The notes: a model not told the origin generated them from the letters alone. A DNA stretch of 64,000 bases from Cytobacillus solani (GCF_001420595.1 NZ_LJIX01000006.1:428361-492360); one strand, 5' to 3'; counted from the stretch's first letter, positions 17,039 through 25,375 are shown. Program-made: numbers and translations.

Positions 17039-18238
17039 TTAAAAGACGGCCTTCACTGTTGCTCCATTTGAGTTATTTGATAGCTTCATATAACCACCGT
17101 GCTTTTCACATAAAATTTTGCAAATATTAAGCCCCATACCAAAATGCGAGGTATTTGCATTAGTTTCAGATTGGTAAAAAGGTTTAGTTGCGTTATTCAA
17201 ATCCTTCTTGCTAAATCCGTTTCCATCATCGGACACAGTTATTGAAAATGCCTCATTACTGGAAAGTTCAATGCTGATTTTGTTTTTAGCGTATCGAACG
17301 GCGTTAGAAAGTATATTTTCATAAACTTGCATAACGACAGATATATCTACTTTCAAAGCAGCTGTAGTTAAAGATTGATCATTGAATTTCAAACATTTAT
17401 CCGCACGCAAAATTTCACCGCTTTCTTTCAGACGACTTATCAGATCGTTAGCAGTAATTGCTGTTTTTTGTATATCGATATCTTCTAACTTTTGCAGATT
17501 GCTCATTGTATCCACAAAAGTCTCGAGTCGTGTAATATGTGTTTTCATGGTATGAAGGATAAAGACTATTTTCTTTGTAGTCATTTCTCCGTCTGGTACA
17601 TATTTGAGCAACATATCACTTTGCCCCTTTAATACGGTTAGTGGAGTCCGTAAATCGTGGGAAAATGCCGCATTAAGCCGTTTGCGCTCGTCCATCTGCC
17701 TCCACATTTCCAAATTATTTTCTTTTAAAGCAAGACGCATTTTTTCAAATGTCGAGCAAAGCTTTCCCATTTCGTCATTCTTACTATATTCTACTGTGAA
17801 ATCTAAATTATTATTTGCAATCTTAGCGGCAGCAAGATCAAGAATTCCAAGCGGTTTTTTCAGTTTGCGTTTATAAAACAATATTCCTGCTGTAATGATA
17901 CAGATTAAAAACCATATTGGAACAAGAAAAAAATTAAAAAAACTAAGAAGGTTGTAGATAAATTCATCTTGAGAAGAAAAAAAGGAGTGTAAATTGTCAG
18001 TATAAAAATAAACCTTATCGTTGAATTTCGGATTTCCTTGAACAACAATTTGCCCTTCAACCCTAATTTCATCTTCAAATTGCTCTTTATATTTATTAAT
18101 AATTGAGCTTTGCCAGTACTGACACAATCCTGATGAGGTAAGTGAGAACAAAAATGCTATCATGAGGAAAACGAATGTATAAATTATAAAAGAAGTTTTA
18201 AGAGACATATTGTTAAACATATTCTTTATTTTACCCAT
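17039..18238 (-). CDS. Sensor histidine kinase (HAMP-HisKA-HATPase)
   Basis: 399 residues. Membrane helices at about 15-37 and 98-122 flank a small outer domain of about 55 residues. HAMP at about 123-175, HisKA box FSHDLRTPLTVL with His194, then N box ENILSNAVRYAKN, G1 DDGNGFSKKD and G2 FGMGLNICKILCEKHGG. The architecture resembles VanS/BcrS-type kinases that report cell-wall-active compounds. It overlaps the end of the response-regulator gene by 13 bases. Genomic order with an ABC exporter downstream suggests it controls that exporter (inference). Confidence 0.9.
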   Translation of the reverse strand: MGKIKNMFNNMSLKTSFIIYTFVFLMIAFLFSLTSSGLCQYWQSSIINKYKEQFEDEIRVEGQIVVQGNPKFNDKVYFYTDNLHSFFSSQDEFIYNLLSFFNFFLVPIWFLICIITAGILFYKRKLKKPLGILDLAAAKIANNNLDFTVEYSKNDEMGKLCSTFEKMRLALKENNLEMWRQMDERKRLNAAFSHDLRTPLTVLKGQSDMLLKYVPDGEMTTKKIVFILHTMKTHITRLETFVDTMSNLQKLEDIDIQKTAITANDLISRLKESGEILRADKCLKFNDQSLTTAALKVDISVVMQVYENILSNAVRYAKNKISIELSSNEAFSITVSDDGNGFSKKDLNNATKPFYQSETNANTSHFGMGLNICKILCEKHGGYMKLSNNSNGATVKAVF

Positions 18239-18900
18239 TTATATCCTACTCCCCAAACCGTTTCAATATATGGTTTCATTCCAGCAGAATTGAATTTTGT
18301 TCGTATACGGCGTATATGTTCCGCTATGACAGCACTGTCCCCCTTGCCGTCCGTGCCCCACACTCTCTCATAAATACGTTCCTTGTCAAAAACCTGTCCT
18401 GAATGTTGCGAGAGTAATTCGATTATGTCGAATTCTTTTTTCGCAAAGCACTGCGGCTCATTTTTGAAAAATAAACATCTGGCAGAATAATCAATCGCAA
18501 GGTCACTGTCAAATTTAATTTTTGGCGACCTTTTTTGCCGACGCTCACGCCGAAGATGTGCAGCTACTCTAGCCCCAAGCTCATCAATGGAGAACGGTTT
18601 TACGATATAATCGTCACCACCAATGCCGAAGCCTTTTATTTTGTCGCTCTCCTCAATTCTGGCGGTAAGAAATAAAATTGGGCAGGTCACGTAATTCCGA
18701 ATTTGAATGCAAACCTTTATCCCGTCTATGCCGGGCATATTTATATCAAGCAATATAATATCAGGCTGCGTCTCTGCCTTCTTTATCGCTTCTTTTCCTC
18801 CCGTTGCAGTAAGTACATCATAACCATTTAATTCGAAGTAATCACTCAGCATAAGTACAATATCAATTTCATCATCAACGATTAGAATTTTGTATTTCAT
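18226..18900 (-). CDS. OmpR/PhoB-family response regulator
   Basis: 224 residues. REC domain (about 1-118) with acidic pair DDEID, acceptor Asp in ILLDINMPGIDG and Lys in YIVKPFS; winged-helix DNA-binding domain (about 130-224) ending in ETVWGVGYKW. ATG 18900 is chosen because GAGGTGTATATC precedes it; the in-frame extension to 18930 lacks support. It is the first gene of the regulator-kinase pair. Confidence 0.92.
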   Translation of the reverse strand: MKYKILIVDDEIDIVLMLSDYFELNGYDVLTATGGKEAIKKAETQPDIILLDINMPGIDGIKVCIQIRNYVTCPILFLTARIEESDKIKGFGIGGDDYIVKPFSIDELGARVAAHLRRERRQKRSPKIKFDSDLAIDYSARCLFFKNEPQCFAKKEFDIIELLSQHSGQVFDKERIYERVWGTDGKGDSAVIAEHIRRIRTKFNSAGMKPYIETVWGVGYKWVK

Positions 18901-19109
18901 GATATACACCTCATATTTGTAACATATCATCTGTTTTTCAATTTTTTATCAACATATATTAAGTGTAGAATTTTGGTTGATTTAAACCCGATATATTCAT
19001 TTGAACCGATTGTTCCATACCCAGTTGCCCTATAGCGTACTGAATAATGGATTGGTAATAAAAAAATTAAGGATTCGTTCAATTGAAGGAAAGATATTGG
19101 CTGGTTAAC

Positions 19110-19205
19110 TTGTAAAAAGTCTTTCATCAAGGATATGAAAGCCCGCTCTCGGTGGGATAGTTTGTAAAAAGTCCTTCATCAATTGAATGAAAGCCTGTTC
19201 TCAGT
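19110..19205. repeat. Tandem direct repeat, two 44-bp copies with period 52
   Basis: Copies at 19110-19153 and 19162-19205 share TTGTAAAAAGTC, TTCATCA, ATGAAAGCC and TCTC with a few substitutions. Each can form a small hairpin (CTTTCAT / ATGAAAG in copy 1, slightly mismatched in copy 2). Confidence 0.7.
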
Positions 19206-19369
19206 CGATCATCACAGTAAATAAAGAATAATTTTTATAGATTAGTATAAATTACCACTTTCGCATCTATTTTAATTAAGAATATCATTATTATATTGTA
19301 AAATGTTTATTCGATTTCTAATTCTAAATGATAGGCGTGTACAGCTATCATGCTTAATACATAATAAAA

Positions 19370-19407
19370 AATAGCATGTGAAATTCTTTGTGAATTCACA
19401 TGCTATA
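19370..19407 (-). terminator. Terminator of queT
   Basis: Minus-strand stem ATAGCATGTGAATTC / GAATTTCACATGCTAT followed by TTTTTATT, 10 bases after the queT stop. Confidence 0.85.
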
Positions 19408-19416
19408 TATGTGTTC

Positions 19417-19902
19417 TTATATTAGTTTCTCAAATTTCACTCGTTTGTTTAATGCATACATTAATGGAATTCCTACGGCCATGACAACAAACTCACCAAT
19501 GGCAGTTGTGACCCATGTAAATCCGAATGGCAACCCGAATGCGAGGTTAAGTTCAAGAGCGATGATCCACATCATACACGTAAAGACGACTGTGTTTACA
19601 GCCATTCGAACCCAGATGTTCTTAATATAACGACAGCAAACAATTGTGATTAGCAATGAAATCAACGAATGTCCGACACCGAAAATAAGATCATATGCTT
19701 TCATTGGTGAAAATAACAGATTGGTTAAAAATACACCTAGAATCATTCCATAAATATATTTTTTATTGAAGACAACTAGATGATTGAACATTTCGGATAC
19801 CCGAAATTGGATAGCAGTAAACCCAAAGGGCTGGATGAGCATAGAAACAGCAATATATAAAGCTGCTAATATTCCATTACCAACAAGTGTTTTTACATTC
19901 AT
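19417..19902 (-). CDS. queT: Queuosine precursor transporter QueT family
   Basis: Integral membrane protein of 161 residues with about five helices, matching the QueT (DUF988) S-component-like family that imports queuosine precursors (preQ0/preQ1) with an ECF energy module. Family features are the N-terminal LVGNGILAALYIAVSML, then FRVSEMFNHLVVF and FGLPFGFTWVTTAIGE. The leader contains a preQ1-I riboswitch, which independently supports the assignment. ATG 19902 follows AAGGAGAG. Monocistronic. Confidence 0.92.
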   Translation of the reverse strand: MNVKTLVGNGILAALYIAVSMLIQPFGFTAIQFRVSEMFNHLVVFNKKYIYGMILGVFLTNLLFSPMKAYDLIFGVGHSLISLLITIVCCRYIKNIWVRMAVNTVVFTCMMWIIALELNLAFGLPFGFTWVTTAIGEFVVMAVGIPLMYALNKRVKFEKLI

Positions 19903-19911
19903 ATTCTATTC

Positions 19912-19952
19912 TCTCCTTAGTTTTTTTCCGTGGGAGGTTCTCGAACCACGTG
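19912..19952 (-). ncRNA. preQ1-I riboswitch
   Basis: Minus-strand reading shows a CGTGG/CCACG P1 stem enclosing GTTCGAGAACCTCC, then an A-rich tail ending AAAAAAACTAAGG. This is the compact preQ1-I pseudoknot layout, whose conserved tail is AAAAAACUAA. The tail runs straight into the Shine-Dalgarno AAGGAG of queT, so ligand binding should block translation initiation. Confidence 0.85.
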
Positions 19953-19971
19953 AGCATTGCTCAAAGATTAA

Positions 19972-20000
19972 ATTTTATAGCAGAGGAACTTATTTGTCAA
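19972..20000 (-). promoter_or_regulatory. Sigma-A promoter of queT
   Basis: Minus strand TTGACA (20000-19995), 17-base spacer, TAAAAT (19977-19972), placed about 20 bases before the preQ1 aptamer. Confidence 0.75.
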
Positions 20001-20112
20001 TTTACTAAATTAGTAGGATTTTTACCATAGTCCTACAAATGGCCCTTTCGCTTGACATTCCAGTAAATAAGTATTATTTTAAATATAATGAAAATTCAAT
20101 ATGAGCGGATGA

Positions 20113-20305
20113 CTATTGTGGGAGAGTGCATTATGATAGGCCACCGAAGGGGCAAGTTCCGAAAAGACCCTTGGAACAAATCTCTCAGGTAGAAGAACCA
20201 CAATTAGGACGCATCTCTGGAGAGCTCGTATACATTCGTACGGCACCAAAGGGGACCCATTATTGGGATGAAACTCTCAGGTATAAAGGACAGAGAAGGG
20301 TAGAA
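20113..20305 (+). ncRNA. Tandem glycine riboswitch
   Basis: Two consecutive glycine aptamers. The first (about 20121-20200) shows GGAGAG, CACCGAAGGGGCAA and ATCTCTCAGGTA; the second (about 20208-20300) shows CTCTGGAGAG, GGCACCAAAGGGG and ACTCTCAGGTATAAAGGACAGAG. Order and spacing fit the cooperative gcvT-type element. A terminator hairpin overlaps the 3' side of aptamer 2, the usual ON-switch design. No gcv gene or amino-acid symporter follows, only a 47-codon FbpB-like gene. Confidence 0.93.
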
Positions 20306-20332
20306 ATTACTACACCTTTTCTGTCCTTTTTT
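20288..20332 (+). terminator. Glycine-riboswitch expression-platform terminator
   Basis: GGACAGA (20288-20294) pairs with TCTGTCC (20320-20326), extended by AAGG/CCTT and TAG/CTA inner pairs and followed by TTTTTT. The 5' arm overlaps the end of aptamer 2, so glycine binding should prevent it forming. Confidence 0.85.
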
Positions 20333-20400
20333 ATAGGAAAAGCGTTTAGTAATTAAATGAATTTTCCTAACGAATGCAGCATGAGGGAGGAGATGTAGAA

Positions 20401-20544
20401 ATGACTAGAAAAAGAATGACGTTATCCAATCTGATTAGAAATAATAAAGAAGAGCTTTTAAGAGACCGTGAACAGCTTGAGAAAATTGAAAAACGGATTG
20501 ATGACAAATATCTGGAAAGAAAAAAGGAAGCTAAAGCGATATAG
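20401..20544 (+). CDS. FbpB-family small basic protein
   Basis: 47-residue highly charged peptide (12 Lys, 7 Arg) with an N-terminal MTRKRMTLSNLIRNNKEELL and a predicted helix rich in Glu/Lys. It resembles the small Fur-regulated basic protein FbpB family, proposed chaperones for the FsrA sRNA iron-sparing response. Strong ribosome site GAGGGAGGAG 7 bases before ATG. No clear Fur box is visible upstream. It is the only coding sequence in the transcript of the tandem glycine riboswitch, an unusual context. The name rests on size and sequence character and should be treated as tentative. Confidence 0.65.
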   Translation: MTRKRMTLSNLIRNNKEELLRDREQLEKIEKRIDDKYLERKKEAKAI

Positions 20545-20567
20545 GAATTTCCTAAATCCATTCAATA

Positions 20568-20605
20568 TAAAGTGAAACTTTCATCAGTGTGGTCCTACTG
20601 CTTGT
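20568..20605 (+). repeat. Partial copy of an intergenic Bacillus-type repeat
   Basis: AAAGTGAAACTTTCATCAGT at about 20571 resembles the beginning of the structured element at 55843 (AAAGTGAAACTTCAATCAGT). The rest of the element is absent here, so this looks like a decayed or truncated copy. Confidence 0.45.
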
Positions 20606-20644
20606 TTATCTGCTTCAAATTTGCTCTAATGAAAAATAATTTTA

Positions 20645-20674
20645 TTGACAATAGAACGGTGGTTTGATTACAAT
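20645..20674 (+). promoter_or_regulatory. Sigma-A promoter of the ykoY leader
   Basis: TTGACA (20645-20650), 18-base spacer, TACAAT (20669-20674), ending about 30 bases before the yybP-ykoY aptamer. Confidence 0.7.
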
Positions 20675-20699
20675 TAAGGTAATAAATCAAATAGTAACT

Positions 20700-20798
20700 C
20701 CTAAAGGGGAGTAGCTTTTACAGCAAAGTCGTCATTTCAGAGTGTTAAGCTCTCGGCTTTGGTGGCAACATATTCGTTGTTAGCAAGACCTTTACCAA
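20700..20798 (+). ncRNA. yybP-ykoY (Mn2+) riboswitch
   Basis: The 5' conserved box AAAGGGGAGTAGC begins at 20703, followed by an irregular middle hairpin (CTCGGCTTTGG...) and the 3' box GCAAGACCTTTACC ending near 20796. These are the two conserved L1/L3 segments of the manganese-sensing class, and the gene behind it is a TerC/YkoY homologue, its classical target. Elevated Mn2+ should stop the first terminator forming. Confidence 0.9.
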
Positions 20799-20824
20799 TT
20801 TCGGTAAAGGTCTTTATTGTTTTT
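20787..20824 (+). terminator. First terminator of the yybP-ykoY leader
   Basis: GACCTTTACC / GGTAAAGGTC with a 6-base loop and T-rich tail. The 5' arm is the conserved 3' box of the aptamer, giving the mutually exclusive fold. Confidence 0.85.
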
Positions 20825-20825
20825 G

Positions 20826-20864
20826 AAGCCTTTACCACTGTGGTAAAGGCTTTTTCTATTTTTT
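20826..20864 (+). terminator. Second, near-duplicate terminator of the yybP-ykoY leader
   Basis: AAGCCTTTACC / GGTAAAGGCTT with a 5-base loop followed by TTTCTATTTTTT. It repeats the first hairpin 13 bases downstream. Confidence 0.85.
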
Positions 20865-20924
20865 GAAGAAGCCTCTTCCACTTACTCATTTGATTCAATA
20901 AATATTTGGAAGGATGATGATTAC

Positions 20925-21698
20925 ATGGAACTAGCAATTTTACTAGAATACGGTGGAGTTTTGTTATTATTAATTGCGCTGGAGGGGCTTTTGGCAGCAG
21001 ATAATGCATTGGTTTTAGCGATTATGGTTAAACACCTGCCGGAAGCGGAAAGAAGGAAAGCATTATTCTATGGACTTGCTGGAGCCTTTGTTTTTCGATT
21101 TGGTTCTCTATTTGCTATTTCATTCCTCGTTGATGTTTGGCAGGTTCAAGCGATCGGGGCACTTTACTTGTTGTTTATTGCCATTAATCATATTTATAGA
21201 AAATTGATAATCAAAAAAGGAGAAGAACAGGCGGAGATTGTGAAGGGGAAGAAAAAAGCAGGTTTTTGGATGACTGTTTTTAAGGTGGAATTAGCGGATA
21301 TTGCCTTTGCAGTTGACTCCATACTAGCTGCGGTCGCATTAGCTATTGCTCTTCCAGATTCAGGGCTGCCGAATATAGGCGGACTAGATGGCGGAAAGTT
21401 TCTAGTCATCTTCGCCGGAGGTTTCATCGGGTTAATTATTATGCGCTACGCTGCTAACTTTTTTGTTAAATTACTTCATGCAAGACCAGGCTTGGAAATT
21501 GCTGCTTTCCTTATCGTCGGATGGGTAGGGGTGAAATTATCGGTTTATACACTTTCACATCCTGCATTATCTGTGCTGCCGGAAGGCTTCGCTAAGTCGC
21601 CAGAATGGAAAATTACCTTCTATGCAGTATTAATCTTGATCGCGATTGGCGGCTGGTTCTTATCAAAGAAGAAAAAAGAAACATCAGTTGAAGAATGA
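20925..21698 (+). CDS. ykoY: TerC-family membrane protein, probable Mn2+ exporter (YkoY-like)
   Basis: 257 residues, about seven membrane helices. It carries the TerC acidic motifs EGLLAADNALVLAIMV near 20-35 and VELADIAFAVDSILAA near 120-135, whose Glu/Asp residues bind metal. In Bacillus, YkoY and its relatives load Mn2+ onto exoproteins or export it, and the Mn2+-responsive riboswitch leader fits. ATG 20925 follows GGAAGGATGATGA. Single gene under the riboswitch. Whether its ion is only manganese cannot be told from sequence. Confidence 0.92.
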   Translation: MELAILLEYGGVLLLLIALEGLLAADNALVLAIMVKHLPEAERRKALFYGLAGAFVFRFGSLFAISFLVDVWQVQAIGALYLLFIAINHIYRKLIIKKGEEQAEIVKGKKKAGFWMTVFKVELADIAFAVDSILAAVALAIALPDSGLPNIGGLDGGKFLVIFAGGFIGLIIMRYAANFFVKLLHARPGLEIAAFLIVGWVGVKLSVYTLSHPALSVLPEGFAKSPEWKITFYAVLILIAIGGWFLSKKKKETSVEE

Positions 21699-21825
21699 AC
21701 CAGTTTTACAATGTTGCCTCTGATATTCACAGCCTAGGAAAAACCGGAAAATGGTATAATCAACTTATATAAAAATACCTTTTTCGGTTTTTTTCGTTAA
21801 GGAGATAGATAGGCAGGGGAAATAC

Positions 21826-23571
21826 ATGCAGGCACTAAAAGCATTATTGTCTTATATGAAGCCCTATTGGCTGTTTGCTATATTAGGGCCATTTTTTATG
21901 TTTGTGGAAGTGGCAATGGATTTAATTCAGCCGACATTGATGCAGCATATTATTGATGATGGAATTGCCAATAATAACACTGGTTATACAGTGAAAATGG
22001 GCCTTTTTATGGTAGGTGCAGCAATCATTGGGCTTGCAGGCGGATTGGGGTGCTCAGTATATAGCACGCGGGCTGCCGTTCATTTTGCAACTGATATGAG
22101 AAAGGATGTATTTCAAAGGATTGAGCGATTTTCAAGCAGAAATATTGATGCCTTTGGAACAGGAAAGCTAATCACCATTGTCACAAATGATATTTCCTCT
22201 CTGCAAAGAGCGGTTATGATGACGCTGAAAATTTTTGTTAGGGGTCCACTTCTTTTTATCGGAAGTATTATTATTGTTTTTTTCACAGCCCGGGAGCTAT
22301 TTCCGATTCTAGCAGCTATTGTCCCGATACTCATCCTCGTTATTATTCTTTTTACGAAGAAGTCAGGTGCTTTATTTAAAAAGGTTCAGGAAGCCATTGA
22401 TAAAGTGAATACGAGATTACAAGAGAACCTAGCCGGCATGAGAGTGGTAAAAGCATTTGGCAGGCAGGCTTTCGAGAAGCAGAAGTTTGCCAATGCGAAT
22501 AATGAGCTGACAAGGGTGAATATTTCTGCGGAGCAGTTAATTGCTTTGTTAATGCCGATTTTGCTCTTTTTAGTCAATATAGGAATTATTGCAGCCCTTT
22601 GGATGGGTGTAATTAAAGTGGATAATGGTTCTATCCAGGTGGGTGTCATTCTCGCATTTATAAACTATTTAAATATTATTTTGAATGGCTTAATGTCAAG
22701 CAGTAATGTGCTCATGCAAATTACGAGAGCCTTTCCTTCTGCAGAAAGGGTACAAGATGTGCTTGGCATGGAATTAGACATTGAAGAGCCAAGTGATCCG
22801 TATGCTCCTGAAAAAATTGCCGGAGATGTCGAGTTCCGTCATGTGAGTTACAGCTATAGCAAAAATGGAGAATACGTATTAAAGAACATTTCCTTCCAGG
22901 TGAGGAATGGACAAACATTGGGCATTATCGGATCAACTGGAAGCGGAAAATCCACACTGACAAAGCTTATTCCAAGGCTTTATGATGTGGACAAAGGCGA
23001 TGTTCTGATTGATGGAAAGGATATTAAAACATATAAGCTGAAGACTCTTCGTGAGGCAATCGGTGTTGTTTCGCAAAAAGCGATTTTATTTTCCGGAAGT
23101 ATTGAAGAGAATTTACTTTATGGAAAGGAGCATGCAACACCAGAAGAATTAAATCAAGCATCGGAGAATGCCTGTGCGAGTGAGTTTATAAAAAAATTTG
23201 ATGATGGGTATAATCATCCATTAACACAAGGCGCAATGAATCTTTCTGGCGGGCAAAAACAAAGACTCTCCCTTGCAAGGGCATTTATTAGGAAGCCATC
23301 TATTTTGATTCTGGATGACTCCACTTCGGCAGTTGATGCAGTCTCAGAGTCTGCTATTCAAAGGGCGTTAAAACAAGAATATGCGAAGTCAACGAAGATC
23401 ATTATCTCATCGAAAATCTCTTCAATAAAAGAAGCAGATCAAATCATCGTTTTAGATGATGGTGAGATTGCAGGAATGGGTACTCATCAGGAGCTTCTTG
23501 CATCAAATAAGGTTTATCGGGAAATTTTTGTTACGCAAGGAGGGGTGCTTGGTGAGTATGCAAAAAGGTAG
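21826..23571 (+). CDS. Heterodimeric ABC exporter subunit, degenerate NBD (YfiB-like)
   Basis: 581 residues. A type-I exporter membrane domain with six helices (about 1-320) is fused to a nucleotide-binding domain (about 335-580). Walker A GSTGSGKST and canonical signature LSGGQKQR are present. The Walker B reads LILDDSTSAVD, with Asp instead of the catalytic Glu, and the switch position reads ISSKIS, lacking the usual His. This NBD therefore supplies the degenerate site of a heterodimer, and the next gene supplies the catalytic residues. Size and order match Bacillus YfiB/YfiC. Probably multidrug or lipid-like efflux; substrate unknown. Confidence 0.9.
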   Translation: MQALKALLSYMKPYWLFAILGPFFMFVEVAMDLIQPTLMQHIIDDGIANNNTGYTVKMGLFMVGAAIIGLAGGLGCSVYSTRAAVHFATDMRKDVFQRIERFSSRNIDAFGTGKLITIVTNDISSLQRAVMMTLKIFVRGPLLFIGSIIIVFFTARELFPILAAIVPILILVIILFTKKSGALFKKVQEAIDKVNTRLQENLAGMRVVKAFGRQAFEKQKFANANNELTRVNISAEQLIALLMPILLFLVNIGIIAALWMGVIKVDNGSIQVGVILAFINYLNIILNGLMSSSNVLMQITRAFPSAERVQDVLGMELDIEEPSDPYAPEKIAGDVEFRHVSYSYSKNGEYVLKNISFQVRNGQTLGIIGSTGSGKSTLTKLIPRLYDVDKGDVLIDGKDIKTYKLKTLREAIGVVSQKAILFSGSIEENLLYGKEHATPEELNQASENACASEFIKKFDDGYNHPLTQGAMNLSGGQKQRLSLARAFIRKPSILILDDSTSAVDAVSESAIQRALKQEYAKSTKIIISSKISSIKEADQIIVLDDGEIAGMGTHQELLASNKVYREIFVTQGGVLGEYAKR

Positions 23572-25375
23572 CACTGCTCAGACAGAGAAATCGATACGGT
23601 TTGGCAATGGTCCTGGCAGAATGAGCGGACCAATCGTAAAGCCAAAGGACAGAATAGGAACAATTAAAAGAATTTGGCAATATATGAAGAAGCAAAAAGC
23701 AGCAATGATTCTCGCGATAATGATGGTTCTCATTTCAACTGTGCTCGGGCTGCTGGGACCGCTGCTAATCGGGTTTATTATTGATCAATATATAATCCCG
23801 AAAGATATTAGCGGAACGATCCGTATGGCGGGACTGCTTGCAGTTGTTTATTTAGCTGCATCTCTGTTTACATGGCTCCAAACGTATATAATGGTCAATG
23901 TTTCTTTAAAAACGATTCAAATGCTAAGGCAGGATTTATTTAATCACTTTCAGGCACTTTCATTGAAGTTTTTTGATAAGCGGACTTACGGGGAATTAAT
24001 GAGCCGGGTGACCAATGATATCGAGAATTTGAATAGTGCTTTGAGCCAAAGTGTCATACAGATTTTTTCCTCCGTACTGACCGTTGCCGGTGTGATGATT
24101 GCGATGCTGACGCTTAATTGGATGCTTGCACTTGTGACGCTGCTTGTCATTCCGCTGATGTTTTTTGCAACGAATAAAATTATTACATACAGCAGCAGTA
24201 ATTTTATAAAAAGGCAGAGAGATCTAGGAGATATGAATGGAACGGTAGAGGAATCCATCTCCGGTATTGAAGTAATTACTTTATTCGGGAAAGAAAAGGA
24301 AGTCTACAATAAATTTTCAGACGCAAATGAGAGATTGCGAAATTCAGCTATGATGGCTGATATTTCTTCGGGATTTCTAGGACCTGTCAATAACTTTATA
24401 AACAATCTTGGGCTGGGAATCGTGATTGCCGCAGGTGCCCTAATGGCTATAAGCGGGATGACAACGATTGGAATTCTTGCATCATTTGTTACGTATTCTC
24501 GGCAATTTTACAGACCGATCAATCAAATGTCTAACCTAATAAATACATTTCAATCCGCCATTGCAGGTGCAGAACGAGTATTTGAAATCATGGATGAAAT
24601 TCCTGACCTTAAGGATAGTGAACAGACGATTGAAGTTAGCTCATTTAAAGGAGATGTATCATTTGCAGGTGTTTCCTTTGGTTATGGAGGTCAAAAAAGT
24701 ATACTAAAGAATATTAGTCTTGAGGTCAAGGCTGGCCAAACGGTTGCCCTAGTCGGTCCGACGGGCTCAGGGAAAACAACGATCATTAATCTTTTGTCTC
24801 GTTTTTATGATGTGGAATCTGGTGAAATCCGCATTGATGGCAGAAATATTAAAGATTACAAGATTCAGTCCTTGCGTTCGAAAATAGGAATTGTCCTGCA
24901 GGATACGTATTTATTCTCAGGGACGATTATGGAAAATATTCGGTATGGTAGGCTTGAAGCTGTGGACGAAGAAGTTATTCACGCGGCAAAATTGGCGTCC
25001 GCTCATGGGTTTATTAAGCATCTGCCTGCTCGGTATGAAACAAAAATTGAATCTGGCGGAACAAATTTAAGTCAGGGTCAAAAGCAGCTTATCGCCATTA
25101 CGAGAGCGATTTTAGCAGATTCAGATATTCTAATATTGGATGAAGCGACATCGAGTATTGATACAAGGACAGAAATTGAAATTCAAAAAGGCATTAGCAC
25201 TCTTACAAAAGGAAAAACCAGCTTTATCATCGCCCACCGGTTGAAAACGATAGAGAATGCAGATATGATTCTTGTTATCCGTGATGGGGAGATTGTAGAG
25301 AAAGGCAATCATGAGGAATTATTAGACCTGTACGGATTTTATTATGATATGTACAAGCTTCAGTTCGAAAACTAA
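23552..25375 (+). CDS. Heterodimeric ABC exporter subunit, catalytic NBD (YfiC-like)
   Basis: 607 residues. An N-terminal hydrophilic stretch of about 40 residues (FGNGPGRMSGPIVKPKD, typical of this subfamily), six-helix membrane domain, then NBD with Walker A GPTGSGKTT, signature LSQGQKQL (variant), full Walker B ILILDEATSSID and switch His in FIIAHRL. With the preceding subunit it makes one intact ATP site (its Walker A/B with the partner LSGGQ) and one degenerate site. GTG 23552 is chosen because AAGGAGGGG lies 6-8 bases upstream. It overlaps the partner gene by 20 bases, so the two are translationally coupled. Confidence 0.92.
   Translation: MSMQKGSTAQTEKSIRFGNGPGRMSGPIVKPKDRIGTIKRIWQYMKKQKAAMILAIMMVLISTVLGLLGPLLIGFIIDQYIIPKDISGTIRMAGLLAVVYLAASLFTWLQTYIMVNVSLKTIQMLRQDLFNHFQALSLKFFDKRTYGELMSRVTNDIENLNSALSQSVIQIFSSVLTVAGVMIAMLTLNWMLALVTLLVIPLMFFATNKIITYSSSNFIKRQRDLGDMNGTVEESISGIEVITLFGKEKEVYNKFSDANERLRNSAMMADISSGFLGPVNNFINNLGLGIVIAAGALMAISGMTTIGILASFVTYSRQFYRPINQMSNLINTFQSAIAGAERVFEIMDEIPDLKDSEQTIEVSSFKGDVSFAGVSFGYGGQKSILKNISLEVKAGQTVALVGPTGSGKTTIINLLSRFYDVESGEIRIDGRNIKDYKIQSLRSKIGIVLQDTYLFSGTIMENIRYGRLEAVDEEVIHAAKLASAHGFIKHLPARYETKIESGGTNLSQGQKQLIAITRAILADSDILILDEATSSIDTRTEIEIQKGISTLTKGKTSFIIAHRLKTIENADMILVIRDGEIVEKGNHEELLDLYGFYYDMYKLQFEN

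Larger units (their letters stand above)
18901..19416. other. 516-bp intergenic region with a tandem repeat
   Basis: No convincing gene; a 67-codon minus-strand frame at 18927-19130 lacks a ribosome site and family features. The stretch holds the RR promoter region, two copies of a 44-bp repeat (19110-19205) and the queT terminator (19370-19407). Confidence 0.6.

Noticed and set aside
18927-19130. 67-codon minus-strand frame upstream of the response regulator
   Set aside because: No ribosome site or family similarity, and it overlaps the regulator promoter region and the tandem repeat.
19784-20008. 74-codon plus-strand frame
   Set aside because: Antisense to queT and its preQ1 leader; composition and start are not supported.
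20052-20089. TTGACA and TATAAT before the glycine riboswitch as one promoter
   Set aside because: The spacing is 26 bases, too long for a sigma-A promoter; the true pair could not be fixed.
20126-20356. 76-codon open frame on the plus strand
   Set aside because: It lies entirely within the tandem glycine riboswitch and its terminator; the conserved RNA cores explain the sequence.
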